From positions 1 to 41,645 of the forward strand of contig JBMHBP010000007.1 in NCBI GenBank assembly GCA_049890295.1: a DNA stretch of 41,645 nt, given 5' to 3'. Position numbers and translations under genes: made by a program. Position 1 is the stretch's first letter; every line of letters begins with the position of its first letter. The DNA comes from GCA-2862585 sp049890295 (lineage in GTDB: Bacteria > Bacteroidota > Bacteroidia > Flavobacteriales > UBA7312). Below the pieces are notes generated by a model. That model saw only the letters and a program-made list of their open reading frames with translations. It was not told the DNA's origin and ran no database searches. Below are positions 34,736-41,645 of the stretch, piece after piece.

Positions 34736-36058
34736 ATGAAAAACTTTTATCTTATATCATTACTATTGATTTCTTTCTCTTTTTCATCAAACGCTCAAGT
34801 AGTGGATTGTGATATGATTGAAATATCAATCGAAAATTGGAATGAAAATCAAGACCTTATTCAAGTTTATTCCAATATTCCAGAAGACCCTGCTGTAATA
34901 TACTCATGGACACTGACTTCAGCCACTGGAGATGTGTATCTTGTTGATAGTACTTCAAACCCAATTTTTGAACTAAACACAGCTGACACTACAGAGTTAT
35001 TTTTATGCTTAGATATCTCTGTTAATTTAATTTTTGATGAATTGTTTTGTACGGTTTGTCAAGCATTATATTGGGATACTGATCAATGGGTTATTGTTGA
35101 AGGAAATGAGGATGGAGATAACAATGGAGGAGATAACGGTGACGAAGAAGATAATGGCGATGAAGAAGGCGGTAGTGACTTAATATTTGAAATTGAATGC
35201 AACAATGGATGGATAACAGTTAGCCCCGATGACTTTGGCATGTCAGATGAAGAATTCTTAGACATGATTAACTCTGACATCAACAATGATGGATTTGTTA
35301 GTAGCGAAGATTTTGATATGCTTGGCTTTTTACTAGGGTGTAACGATATTGAGTGGGAAAATAATACCCCAATCGATTCTAATAGTTTAGATTCTAATTT
35401 GTTTGTAGTCTACACATTCATGTGTAATGATGAATTAATCAGCGTATCTCCTTATGAACTTGGTTTTAGTCCTGAAGAATTTGACTTACTTATGTACGAA
35501 TATAACGTTGAAAACTCTGAGTTAGAGTCTGCTGAAAACTTTTTAGCTATGATTTTTGGTTGCGATGAAACAGAGTGGAATGATGATTTAGGAAATGAGG
35601 AAGACGTAATGTACGAAAGTTTTATTTTCGAGTGTAACGGTGTAATAATAAGCCTTGACTTTGAGGTTTTAGAAATGGGTATGGAAGACTTTTCAGCATT
35701 ATTAAACATAGACCTCAATCAAGATGAGATAATAGATGAAGACGATCTTGCTTATTTATTTGGGTGTGATATGGATTCCTTAGATGTTAATTGGTTAAGT
35801 GCTATTAATAATAGTGATCTTCCTGATGGCTTTGCTGACTATATTTTTAACATGATGAACTCTGGATCTGACTCGTTTAGCTATATGGATTTCTTAAATA
35901 GTTCTGAGGCTACAAGTATTAGTAATACGAGTTTTAGTCCAAAACGACTGCTCAAGATTACAAACCTTTTAGGTGAAAAAGTAACCTTTAAACCGAATGA
36001 AGTTCTATTCTATATTTTCGATGATGGTAGTATAGAAAAACGCGTGTTTATTAAGTAA
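34736..36058 (+). CDS. Secreted acidic protein with EF-hand-like repeats and short sorting tail
   Basis: About 440 residues from ATG 34736, which directly begins a signal peptide (MKNFYLISLLLISFSFSSNAQ). After a domain of about 100 residues comes an acidic Gly/Asn/Asp/Glu linker (about 122-147). Three related units of about 70 residues then follow, each opening with a Cys-Asn block and ending FGCD or LGCN. Units 1 and 3 hold calcium-loop sequences, DINNDGFVSSEDF (near 179) and DLNQDEIIDEDDL (near 323); the loop in unit 2 is degenerate (YNVENSELESAENF). The C-terminus, KRLLKITNLLGEKV...FYIFDDGSIEKRVFIK, resembles short T9SS sorting tails. Function unknown; calcium-dependent folding outside the cell is a reasonable inference. 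A terminator follows. Confidence 0.8.
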   Translation: MKNFYLISLLLISFSFSSNAQVVDCDMIEISIENWNENQDLIQVYSNIPEDPAVIYSWTLTSATGDVYLVDSTSNPIFELNTADTTELFLCLDISVNLIFDELFCTVCQALYWDTDQWVIVEGNEDGDNNGGDNGDEEDNGDEEGGSDLIFEIECNNGWITVSPDDFGMSDEEFLDMINSDINNDGFVSSEDFDMLGFLLGCNDIEWENNTPIDSNSLDSNLFVVYTFMCNDELISVSPYELGFSPEEFDLLMYEYNVENSELESAENFLAMIFGCDETEWNDDLGNEEDVMYESFIFECNGVIISLDFEVLEMGMEDFSALLNIDLNQDEIIDEDDLAYLFGCDMDSLDVNWLSAINNSDLPDGFADYIFNMMNSGSDSFSYMDFLNSSEATSISNTSFSPKRLLKITNLLGEKVTFKPNEVLFYIFDDGSIEKRVFIK

Positions 36059-36082
36059 AAACTGTTTAGAATATAATTTAAG

Positions 36083-36112
36083 TAGGGTATTTTTTAATAC
36101 CCTATTTTTTTT
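36083..36112 (+). terminator. Rho-independent terminator after the EF-hand-like gene
   Basis: Nine-base stem TAGGGTATT/AATACCCTA around a TTTT loop, followed by eight T on the plus strand. It overlaps the last six codons and stop of trpS on the other strand (36094-36112). Confidence 0.8.
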
Positions 36113-37062
36113 CTAACGCGGCCTATAACATCTTGGGCGATGTATCGAGCTTTTTCAGCTCCCTTTTGCAATTCTTTTTCTATCTCTTCTGTGTTATCCA
36201 TTAGATAATTAAACCGTTCTCTTTGTACAGAAAATGTGTCTAAAATCAAATCAAACAAAGCTTGTTTGGCGTGTCCATAGCCAAAATTACCAGACTCGTA
36301 TTTTTGTTTAAGTTCTGTGATTTGAGAGGCTGTGGCTAATAAAGAAAATAGCTTGAATACATGACAAGTATTCCAATCTTTTGGGTCTTCAAGAGGAGTG
36401 CTATCCGTAACGATACCCATGATTTGTTTTCTTAATTTTTTCTCAGGTAGAAAAATATCTATGTAGTTATTATATGACTTACTCATCTTCTGACCATCAG
36501 TACCTGGAATAGTCATAACCTTTTTATCAATTTTAGCTTCTGGCAGCACCAAGGTATCACCATAGGTATGATTAAACGCACCCGCAATATCGCGAGTCAT
36601 TTCAAGGTGTTGTTGCTGATCTTTTCCTACTGGTACAATTTCAGCATCATAAAGTAAAATATCTGCGGCCATCAAAACGGGATAAGTAAATAATCCAGAA
36701 TTTACTTCAGAAAGCCGTCCTGATTTATCCTTAAACGAATGAGCATTAGCCAACATAGGGTAAGGTGTAAAACAATTCAGATACCAGCTTAATTCGCAAA
36801 CCTCCGTTAGGTCAGATTGACGATAAAATAAATTGGTATTGGTGTCAAATCCAAAAGCCAACCAAGTGGCCGCCGTAGCATAAGTATTATATCGTAAGGT
36901 TTCAGCATCTCTTATTGTAGTTAATGAATGAAGATCTGCAATAAACAAAAGGCTTTCATTATTAGGGCTTTTAGAAAGCTCAATAGCTGGAATTATTGCT
37001 CCTAAAATATTGCCAAGGTGTGGAACACCAGTGCTTTGAATACCTGTTAATACTCTTGCCAT
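36094..37062 (-). CDS. trpS: Tryptophanyl-tRNA synthetase
   Basis: A class I synthetase of 322 residues charging tRNA-Trp. Motifs: VLTGIQSTGVPHLGN with the HIGH equivalent PHLGN (14-18), FIADLHSLTT, YPVLMAADILLYDAEIVPVGKDQ and the second signature KMSKSYNNY (192-200). The length is normal for the bacterial enzyme. It stands alone: the genes on both sides point away from or towards it. Its 3' end is shared with the terminator of the convergent EF-hand-like gene. The upstream gap of 72 bases to plsC must hold divergent promoters. Confidence 0.97.
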   Translation of the reverse strand: MARVLTGIQSTGVPHLGNILGAIIPAIELSKSPNNESLLFIADLHSLTTIRDAETLRYNTYATAATWLAFGFDTNTNLFYRQSDLTEVCELSWYLNCFTPYPMLANAHSFKDKSGRLSEVNSGLFTYPVLMAADILLYDAEIVPVGKDQQQHLEMTRDIAGAFNHTYGDTLVLPEAKIDKKVMTIPGTDGQKMSKSYNNYIDIFLPEKKLRKQIMGIVTDSTPLEDPKDWNTCHVFKLFSLLATASQITELKQKYESGNFGYGHAKQALFDLILDTFSVQRERFNYLMDNTEEIEKELQKGAEKARYIAQDVIGRVRKKIGY

Positions 37063-37118
37063 AATTTTAATTTAATTTGTAAAAATAACAATTGCTATAA
37101 AAAAGCCGACCAATTCCT

Positions 37119-37126
37119 TACTTTTG
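37119..37126 (+). promoter_or_regulatory. Candidate -7 element (TACTTTTG) for plsC-gatC
   Basis: Perfect TAnnTTTG, only 8 bases before ATG 37135, implying a very short or absent leader. An ATTG lies 24 bases upstream, longer than the usual -33 spacing. Confidence 0.4.
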
Positions 37127-37134
37127 TTGAGCTT

Positions 37135-37881
37135 ATGAAACTAATTGAAGCAACATTGAGTTTTTTATGGCGGTTTTGGTTTTTATTAACCTTTGCTATA
37201 CCATTTTTATTACTCCTTCCTATCACTATTTTCCTAACTTTTAGTGAGCGATTTTATCCCGTTCTGTATTTCTTTTTACATAGAACAAGTAAGTTCATGA
37301 TGTACGCTAGCGGAATTATCCCTAAAATAAAAAAAGAACACCCCCTTGACCCAAAAGTCCAGTACCTTTTTATCAGTAACCATAGTTCTACCTTAGATAT
37401 TCCAATGATGTTTTTTCTTAGTAAAAAACCCATTTCCTTTATGGGAAAGTCATCCTTGGCAAAACTGCCTATTTTTGGATATTACTACAAGCGATTTAAT
37501 GTATTAGTAAATCGGGCAAGTCTTAGAAACTCCTATCAAGCCTTTGAACAGGCTGGAATAAAAATTAAGTCTGGTCAAAATATGGTTATCTACCCCGAAG
37601 GTGGTATCGTAAAAACTGACACGCGACTAGCAAAATTTAAAAATGGACCCTTTCGTTTAGCGGTAGAGCAAAATGTTTCCATAATTCCTATTACTTTTGC
37701 AGACAATAAATGTATTTTTCCTGAAAGTTATTTTAAAGGGTTCCCAAAAAGGGCTCGAGTAACTATTCATAAACCCATTGACAATTGTTCGACAATGAAA
37801 ATGGAAGAGCTAAAGGAAAAAGTATATACTATTATAGAACAAGAACTCATTCAATATGAAAATCGATCAAACCCTCATTGA
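37135..37881 (+). CDS. plsC: 1-acyl-sn-glycerol-3-phosphate acyltransferase (PlsC family)
   Basis: A 248-residue membrane-associated enzyme that acylates lysophosphatidic acid to phosphatidic acid. An N-terminal hydrophobic region (about 9-36) anchors it. The acyltransferase motif I, SNHSSTLD (81-88; His83 and Asp88, the HX4D pair), is followed by motif II-like FNVLVNRAS, motif III YPEGGIVKT (153-161) and motif IV-like VSIIPITFA. A closely related role, such as an acyltransferase for an ornithine or other lipid, cannot be excluded from sequence alone. It overlaps gatC by 26 bases, so both are expressed together. Confidence 0.88.
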   Translation: MKLIEATLSFLWRFWFLLTFAIPFLLLLPITIFLTFSERFYPVLYFFLHRTSKFMMYASGIIPKIKKEHPLDPKVQYLFISNHSSTLDIPMMFFLSKKPISFMGKSSLAKLPIFGYYYKRFNVLVNRASLRNSYQAFEQAGIKIKSGQNMVIYPEGGIVKTDTRLAKFKNGPFRLAVEQNVSIIPITFADNKCIFPESYFKGFPKRARVTIHKPIDNCSTMKMEELKEKVYTIIEQELIQYENRSNPH

Positions 37882-38146
37882 CAAGCTAGCTGAACTGAGT
37901 CAACTAGAATTTAGTCCACAAGCAAAACTAAAAATGGAAAACGATTTAACTAAAATGTTAAATTTTGTGGACAAACTAAATGAAGTAAATACGGACAATA
38001 TAGAACCATTAATTTACCTCAACGAAGAAACTAACAAGCTTAGAGAGGATGAGGTTAAACAGCATACACCAAAAAAAGAGGCATTAAAAAATGCCCCTTC
38101 AAAAGATTCTGATTATTTTAAAGTTCCTACAGTATTAAAAAAGTAG
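37856..38146 (+). CDS. gatC: Glutamyl-tRNA(Gln)/aspartyl-tRNA(Asn) amidotransferase subunit C
   Basis: A 96-residue GatC: IDKLAELSQLEFSPQAK, then LTKMLNFVDKLNEVNTDNIEPL, then KLREDEVKQH, and the closing DYFKVPTVLKK. It is the small subunit that stabilises GatA in the complex converting mischarged Glu-tRNA(Gln) or Asp-tRNA(Asn). gatA and gatB are not in this window, as is common in Bacteroidota where the three genes are scattered. Its start lies 26 bases inside plsC in another frame; the family's normal N-terminus supports this start. Confidence 0.94.
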   Translation: MKIDQTLIDKLAELSQLEFSPQAKLKMENDLTKMLNFVDKLNEVNTDNIEPLIYLNEETNKLREDEVKQHTPKKEALKNAPSKDSDYFKVPTVLKK

Positions 38147-38148
38147 AA

Positions 38149-38562
38149 CTAGCAGTTCTCGTCAAATGCTTGCATAAGGTTTTCTGCAATCATTTCAGCA
38201 GGACGACCTTCGATGTGGTGGCGTTCAATAAAGTGAACTAAATCGCCACCTTTGAACAAAGCTATTGAGGGTGATGAAGGCGGATAAGGCAAGCAATACT
38301 CCCTCACTTTGGCTACCGCTTCTTTATCCTGACCGGCAAAGACAGTAGTCAATTTATTTGGTTTTTTTGAATGATTGGCAGCCATTTTAACTGCTGGGCG
38401 TGCATTGCCTGCAGCACAACCACAAACAGAGTTAATCATAACTAATACCGTGCCTTCTTTTTGGTCTAAGACCGAGGCTACTTCCTCAGCCGTTCTCATT
38501 TCATCGAAACCCGCCTCTGTTAAATCGAGACGCATCGGAGTGCATATTTCTTCTGGATACAT
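38149..38562 (-). CDS. BrxA/BrxB-family bacilliredoxin
   Basis: A 137-residue thioredoxin-fold protein of the YphP/YqiW family. The opening MYPEEICTPMRLDLTEAGFDEM and the active-site NSVCGCAAGNARP (Cys47-Gly-Cys49) are diagnostic. LTTVFAGQDKEAVAKVREY and PYPPSSPSIALFKGG complete the family pattern. Bacilliredoxins remove bacillithiol from oxidised proteins; many Bacteroidota make bacillithiol, but no biosynthesis gene is seen here. It lies 25 bases after tadA on the same strand, and a good -33/-7 promoter pair inside the end of tadA suggests separate transcription. Confidence 0.94.
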   Translation of the reverse strand: MYPEEICTPMRLDLTEAGFDEMRTAEEVASVLDQKEGTVLVMINSVCGCAAGNARPAVKMAANHSKKPNKLTTVFAGQDKEAVAKVREYCLPYPPSSPSIALFKGGDLVHFIERHHIEGRPAEMIAENLMQAFDENC

Positions 38563-38582
38563 AATTGTAAATTTTAATGGTA

Positions 38583-38614
38583 CAAAATTACTTTAGTTGG
38601 CGTTTACTTGCAAA
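38583..38614 (-). promoter_or_regulatory. Promoter for the bacilliredoxin gene, inside the end of tadA
   Basis: Minus strand: TTTG -33 box (38611-38614), 20-base spacer, TAATTTTG -7 box (38583-38590), 20 bases before ATG 38562. Both boxes match the Bacteroidota consensus and spacing. Confidence 0.5.
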
Positions 38615-39040
38615 AAAATCTTTAAGAATTTGACCACACTCATGGGCCATAATGCCGCCTATTACTTCTGTTTTAGGGTGTAAGACATTACTAACTAATG
38701 ATTGGTATCCTCTTTTTTCATCAGTAGCACCATACACTACTTTTTTAAGCTGAGCCCAATAAGAAGCACCGGCACACATTACACAAGGCTCTAAAGTTAC
38801 ATACAATGTGCATTCGTTCAAATACTTACCGCCCAAATAGTCGGCCGCTGCCGTAAACACTTGCATCTCTGCATGAGCTGTCACATCGTTCAAGCGCTCT
38901 GTAAAATTATGAGCCCTGGCAATAATTTGATTATCACAAACCACCACTGCCCCTACGGGAACCTCATCCAAGGCCAAGGCCTTATGTGCCTCTTGCAAGG
39001 CTTTCTTCATAAAATAGTCATCCGACAATTCTTGCAACAT
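38588..39040 (-). CDS. tadA: tRNA-specific adenosine deaminase
   Basis: A 150-residue zinc deaminase converting the wobble adenosine (A34) to inosine in tRNA-Arg. Zinc and catalytic motifs: HAEMQVF (His56, Glu58) and EPCVMCAGA (Cys86, Cys89). VPVGAVVVCDNQIIARAHN precedes them, and YGATDEKRGYQSLVSNVLHP with a basic C-terminal helix (LKDFFASKRQLK) fits TadA better than cytosine or guanine deaminases. The ATG at 39038-39040 is preceded at only 4 bases by a perfect -7 element; the second Met (residue 11) is an alternative start that would give a normal leader. Confidence 0.92.
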   Translation of the reverse strand: MLQELSDDYFMKKALQEAHKALALDEVPVGAVVVCDNQIIARAHNFTERLNDVTAHAEMQVFTAAADYLGGKYLNECTLYVTLEPCVMCAGASYWAQLKKVVYGATDEKRGYQSLVSNVLHPKTEVIGGIMAHECGQILKDFFASKRQLK

Positions 39041-39044
39041 AAGG

Positions 39045-39052
39045 CAAAAGTA
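39045..39052 (-). promoter_or_regulatory. Candidate -7 element (TACTTTTG) for tadA
   Basis: Perfect TAnnTTTG on the minus strand, 4 bases before the first ATG of tadA. Implies a leaderless mRNA or translation from the second Met. Confidence 0.35.
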
Positions 39053-39194
39053 AACACTTTGACGAAAATAACCGTTTTGCAGACTTAAATGATCAAAATT
39101 AGCCCCCTTCTATACCGCCAAATTTTTGCCAAAATCCCATTTCTTCGGCTATTATTCCCATTTCATCAGAAAAAGTTTGACTTCGTCAAATAAA

Positions 39195-39225
39195 ATTGGG
39201 GTTTTCATTATTTTAATTACCTTTG
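39195..39225 (+). promoter_or_regulatory. Promoter of the GC-rich beta-helix gene
   Basis: ATTG -33-like box (39195-39198), 19-base spacer, TACCTTTG -7 box (39218-39225), 53 bases before ATG 39279. Close to the Bacteroidota consensus TTTG-N19-TAnnTTTG. The surrounding 238-base gap (39041-39278) is ordinary AT-rich DNA with no other feature seen. Confidence 0.55.
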
Positions 39226-39278
39226 TAAAAACTTGATTTTCAAGTATTTACATCCAGCCATAAAAAATAATTATAATC

Positions 39279-41645
39279 ATGAAAAAACACCCACTAGCTA
39301 TCTGCCTGACTCTAGGCACCATTTTTTATACCCAAGGGCAATGTACCCAAAATGCCGACTTTACCGTTGGTGTGGGACAAACATCTACCCACTTAATAGC
39401 CATGAATGCTGGTAACAATCTCTTTGTCAACCAAAGCATCATTATCTATGATAACTTCTTAGTTCAAAACGACCTGACCTTTGTGGATTGTGAGCTGTTT
39501 ATGGCTCCCGATGCTGTCATAGCGTTCTACCAACCGGCCTACCATAACCTAGAGTTTATCAACTCTAGCATACAGGCCTGCGATAACGCCATGTGGAAAG
39601 GCATTAAATACGATGCTGGTTATCTGCTTTTGGACAACACCACCATTCGCGATGCTGAGTTTGCCGTTCGAGCCAATGGAACGAACCAAAACACCAAGTT
39701 TGACATTGTCAATAGCCAGTTTTTGAACAACCACAACCACCTGACCATTAGTGGCCAAATTGACCTTAGCTCGACGGTATATTCTTCTACCTTCAATGTG
39801 CTAGGGGCACTTTTGCCTCCTTACGACAATTTAAACTCTGCCCAAATAGGTATTGACATTAATCAGGTCATGGGCTGGGCTTTTGGTAGCCAAAACCCAA
39901 CCCTAGCCAATCAGCTGCACAATTTTAGAATAGGTTTCAAAACCCTATTTTCTGGGGTGGATATCATCAACACCCATTTTAGCAATCCGAGCCAGATATT
40001 CTCCGATGGGGTGGATGCCTTTGGACATGCTGACAACTACATAAACATCTCCAACTGCAGTTTTACCAATTTAAATAAAGGAGTAACCACAACTACCATC
40101 GACATCCTGGTTAAGGATTCCGAATTTTCGCACTGCGACATGGGCATAAGAACCAATTATGGAAAGTTAGACACCATCCGAATTAGCCACAACACCTTTG
40201 ATTATTGCTACTCTGCCGCCATCTACAATTTTCAGAACATTACCACCACCACTCGCATTGACAAGAACACCATCACCAACACTCCCCGCCCCATTTTTAG
40301 TATGAACCTAACCGCCTATGTGCCCTACACTGACTACAAAGGCAAGGCCAACTGCATACATGGAGCCAGTTCTGGCTGGACCCTCATAAATGTTCCCAGC
40401 CCAGAGTTGTACCACAACACCATAGAAGCCCAACATACGGGACTTAGCATGGCCAACTGCGTCCAAGCCAGCATCACAGGCAACGACTTTGTGGGTCCGG
40501 GCAATGGCATTTTTGGCATATACGCCTCTATGAGTAGCACCTCCGACTACGACCAAAACCGCTTTCAGGGCTTTGCCAATGGCATATGGCTAGCGAACGA
40601 CTACCACAGCCAACTAACCAACAACGTTTTTATAAATGGCTATCATGGTATCTACCTCACCAATAACACCGAGCTAGGCGAGCAAGGCAGCGTCGACCAA
40701 CCCCAAAACAACCACTGGCTACAGCCCCATTTTCAAGAAAATAACCCTGACCATTTTCCAATCGCTGCAAGTATTAACATTGACCAAGATGACGCCACTT
40801 TCTTTTTCACGCCCAATGTAGCTGAACTCAATCCATGGAGTAATCCAATAGCAGCTACTACTATAGCCACCGACAATGGGGTGCTGGCCCCACCCTACGC
40901 CTACTTTGAGTGCGTGGGCATACCCCAGGATTTGCCTCCAGTGGCTGGGCGTGTGCCACCCGTGCCTAGCGGGTGGGCTGACTATAGCCCCAGCCGCTAC
41001 ATCCAAGAACTCCAACTACTGGACTTGCTGGACCAACTGCCCCCAGAGCAACTAAGCACGGAGCACCACGACTTTGTTAGCCAAAAGCAAAGCAGCACCC
41101 AGGAGCACATTGTACGTCTGCGCCAAGAGGTCGAGCAAGCCCACTACGCCCAAGCCCAAAACCGCAACCAAGGCATTAGCCCCGCCAACCCCATAGAAGA
41201 CTTTACCAAAACCTTTTATAGCACCCTCTTGGTCTGGTTGCAAGACAGTGCTCCCTTTAGCCAACTAAGCGCCCAAGAGCAAACCACCGTACGCCAGTGG
41301 GCCGCCCTCTGCCCCTTTGAGTATGGCCCCGAAGTCTATTCGGCCCGAACCATTGCCCACAGCCTAGACACGGCCTGGCAAAGCTACGCCCACCCCTGCG
41401 AAGGCAACATCCCCAACACCTTGGCCAGATTGCAAGGGACAGAAGAAGGGCTAAAGGCCTACCCCAACCCTTTTGTGGATGAGCTACATATAGAAAGCTC
41501 GGCTCAGCGACTGGTGTTTTACGACCTCAGGGGGAGAGAGCAGCACCGCCAAGTACTTAGTAATAACACCCAAGCCATACGCTTAGACCATTTGCCCATA
41601 GGTATATACTTGCTCAAGGCCTACGATGAGCAAGGCAACCAAATA
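39279..41645 (+). CDS. GC-rich secreted beta-helix-type protein with T9SS type A sorting domain (cut by window edge)
   Basis: An uninterrupted 789-codon frame that runs off the right edge in frame. It starts MKKHPLAICLTLGTIFYTQGQ, a signal peptide. Residues to about 500 have the rhythm of a right-handed parallel beta-helix: repeated short strands with asparagine turns, such as LEFINSSIQACDNAMWKGI, LLLDNTTIRDAEFAV and ISHNTFDYCYSAAIYNF. After PPVAGRVPPVPSGW comes a predicted helical region of about 170 residues with a CPFEYGPEVYSARTI motif typical of large Bacteroidota surface proteins. A type A sorting domain begins near residue 727 (KAYPNPFVDELHI) and is nearly complete at the edge. GC content rises along the gene to about 60% in one 60-base line near the end, far above most neighbouring genes, with C exceeding G there. 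Specific function unknown; polysaccharide binding or cleavage is possible. Confidence 0.85.
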   Translation, partial: MKKHPLAICLTLGTIFYTQGQCTQNADFTVGVGQTSTHLIAMNAGNNLFVNQSIIIYDNFLVQNDLTFVDCELFMAPDAVIAFYQPAYHNLEFINSSIQACDNAMWKGIKYDAGYLLLDNTTIRDAEFAVRANGTNQNTKFDIVNSQFLNNHNHLTISGQIDLSSTVYSSTFNVLGALLPPYDNLNSAQIGIDINQVMGWAFGSQNPTLANQLHNFRIGFKTLFSGVDIINTHFSNPSQIFSDGVDAFGHADNYINISNCSFTNLNKGVTTTTIDILVKDSEFSHCDMGIRTNYGKLDTIRISHNTFDYCYSAAIYNFQNITTTTRIDKNTITNTPRPIFSMNLTAYVPYTDYKGKANCIHGASSGWTLINVPSPELYHNTIEAQHTGLSMANCVQASITGNDFVGPGNGIFGIYASMSSTSDYDQNRFQGFANGIWLANDYHSQLTNNVFINGYHGIYLTNNTELGEQGSVDQPQNNHWLQPHFQENNPDHFPIAASINIDQDDATFFFTPNVAELNPWSNPIAATTIATDNGVLAPPYAYFECVGIPQDLPPVAGRVPPVPSGWADYSPSRYIQELQLLDLLDQLPPEQLSTEHHDFVSQKQSSTQEHIVRLRQEVEQAHYAQAQNRNQGISPANPIEDFTKTFYSTLLVWLQDSAPFSQLSAQEQTTVRQWAALCPFEYGPEVYSARTIAHSLDTAWQSYAHPCEGNIPNTLARLQGTEEGLKAYPNPFVDELHIESSAQRLVFYDLRGREQHRQVLSNNTQAIRLDHLPIGIYLLKAYDEQGNQI

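Noticed and set aside
39549..41264. Several minus-strand frames opposite the GC-rich gene
   Set aside because: They are by-products of the GC-rich coding strand, where stop codons are rare on the complement; the plus frame is continuous for 789 codons with signal peptide and sorting domain.

Overview
The window looks like chromosomal DNA of a marine-type member of the Bacteroidota, most likely order Flavobacteriales. Most of it is AT-rich. Coding sequences lack Shine-Dalgarno leaders, and many starts are preceded by the Bacteroidota -7 promoter element TAnnTTTG. Several proteins carry type IX secretion (T9SS) signatures: a PorP/SprF protein, SprB-type repeats with a gliding-motility C-terminal domain, and type A sorting tails. 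No phage, insertion sequence, plasmid or CRISPR signature was seen.

Layout. 1-1976 (minus): a cut-off secreted protein, a secreted protein ending in a dockerin-like domain, and tRNA-Gln. 2111-5715 (plus): a large DUF2723/TMEM260-like membrane glycosyltransferase candidate and a polysaccharide deacetylase. 5773-6555 (minus): a TauE/SafE transporter. 6740-14052 (minus): a two-gene surface operon, a 2134-residue SprB-repeat adhesin followed by its PorP/SprF partner. 14411-17291 (minus): methionyl-tRNA synthetase and a T9SS-sorted esterase. 17337-23176 (plus): LD-carboxypeptidase, YraN, an RsuA/RluB-type pseudouridine synthase, an AsmA-like protein and a histidine kinase. 23173-24081 (minus): an MsrB-MsrA lipoprotein. 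24127-26606 (plus): HemW, a cyclase-family hydrolase and an MmcQ/YjbR protein. 26603-28210 (minus): HflX and a small membrane protein. 28291-32588 (plus): two secreted amidohydrolase-fold proteins. 32641-34667 (minus): a PhoD-like phosphatase and an HMCES/YedK-type SRAP protein. 34736-36058 (plus): a secreted EF-hand-like protein. 36094-37062 (minus): TrpS. 37135-38146 (plus): PlsC and GatC. 38149-39040 (minus): a bacilliredoxin and TadA. 39279 to the right edge (plus): a GC-rich beta-helix-type secreted protein that runs off the window.

Most of the window is housekeeping (tRNA charging and modification, RNA modification, thiol and methionine redox repair, lipid synthesis) mixed with an envelope and secretion layer. 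The secreted proteins, which are probably T9SS cargo, are the least conserved and most interesting part. I did not find a clear-cut new multi-gene defence or metabolic system. The best leads are: the GC-rich, strand-asymmetric terminal gene; the pair of amidohydrolase-fold proteins in which two of three catalytic shells lack the metal ligands; an orphan plus-strand promoter/terminator pair at 6686-6741; the calcium-loop secreted proteins; and -7 elements placed so close to start codons that leaderless transcripts are suggested.
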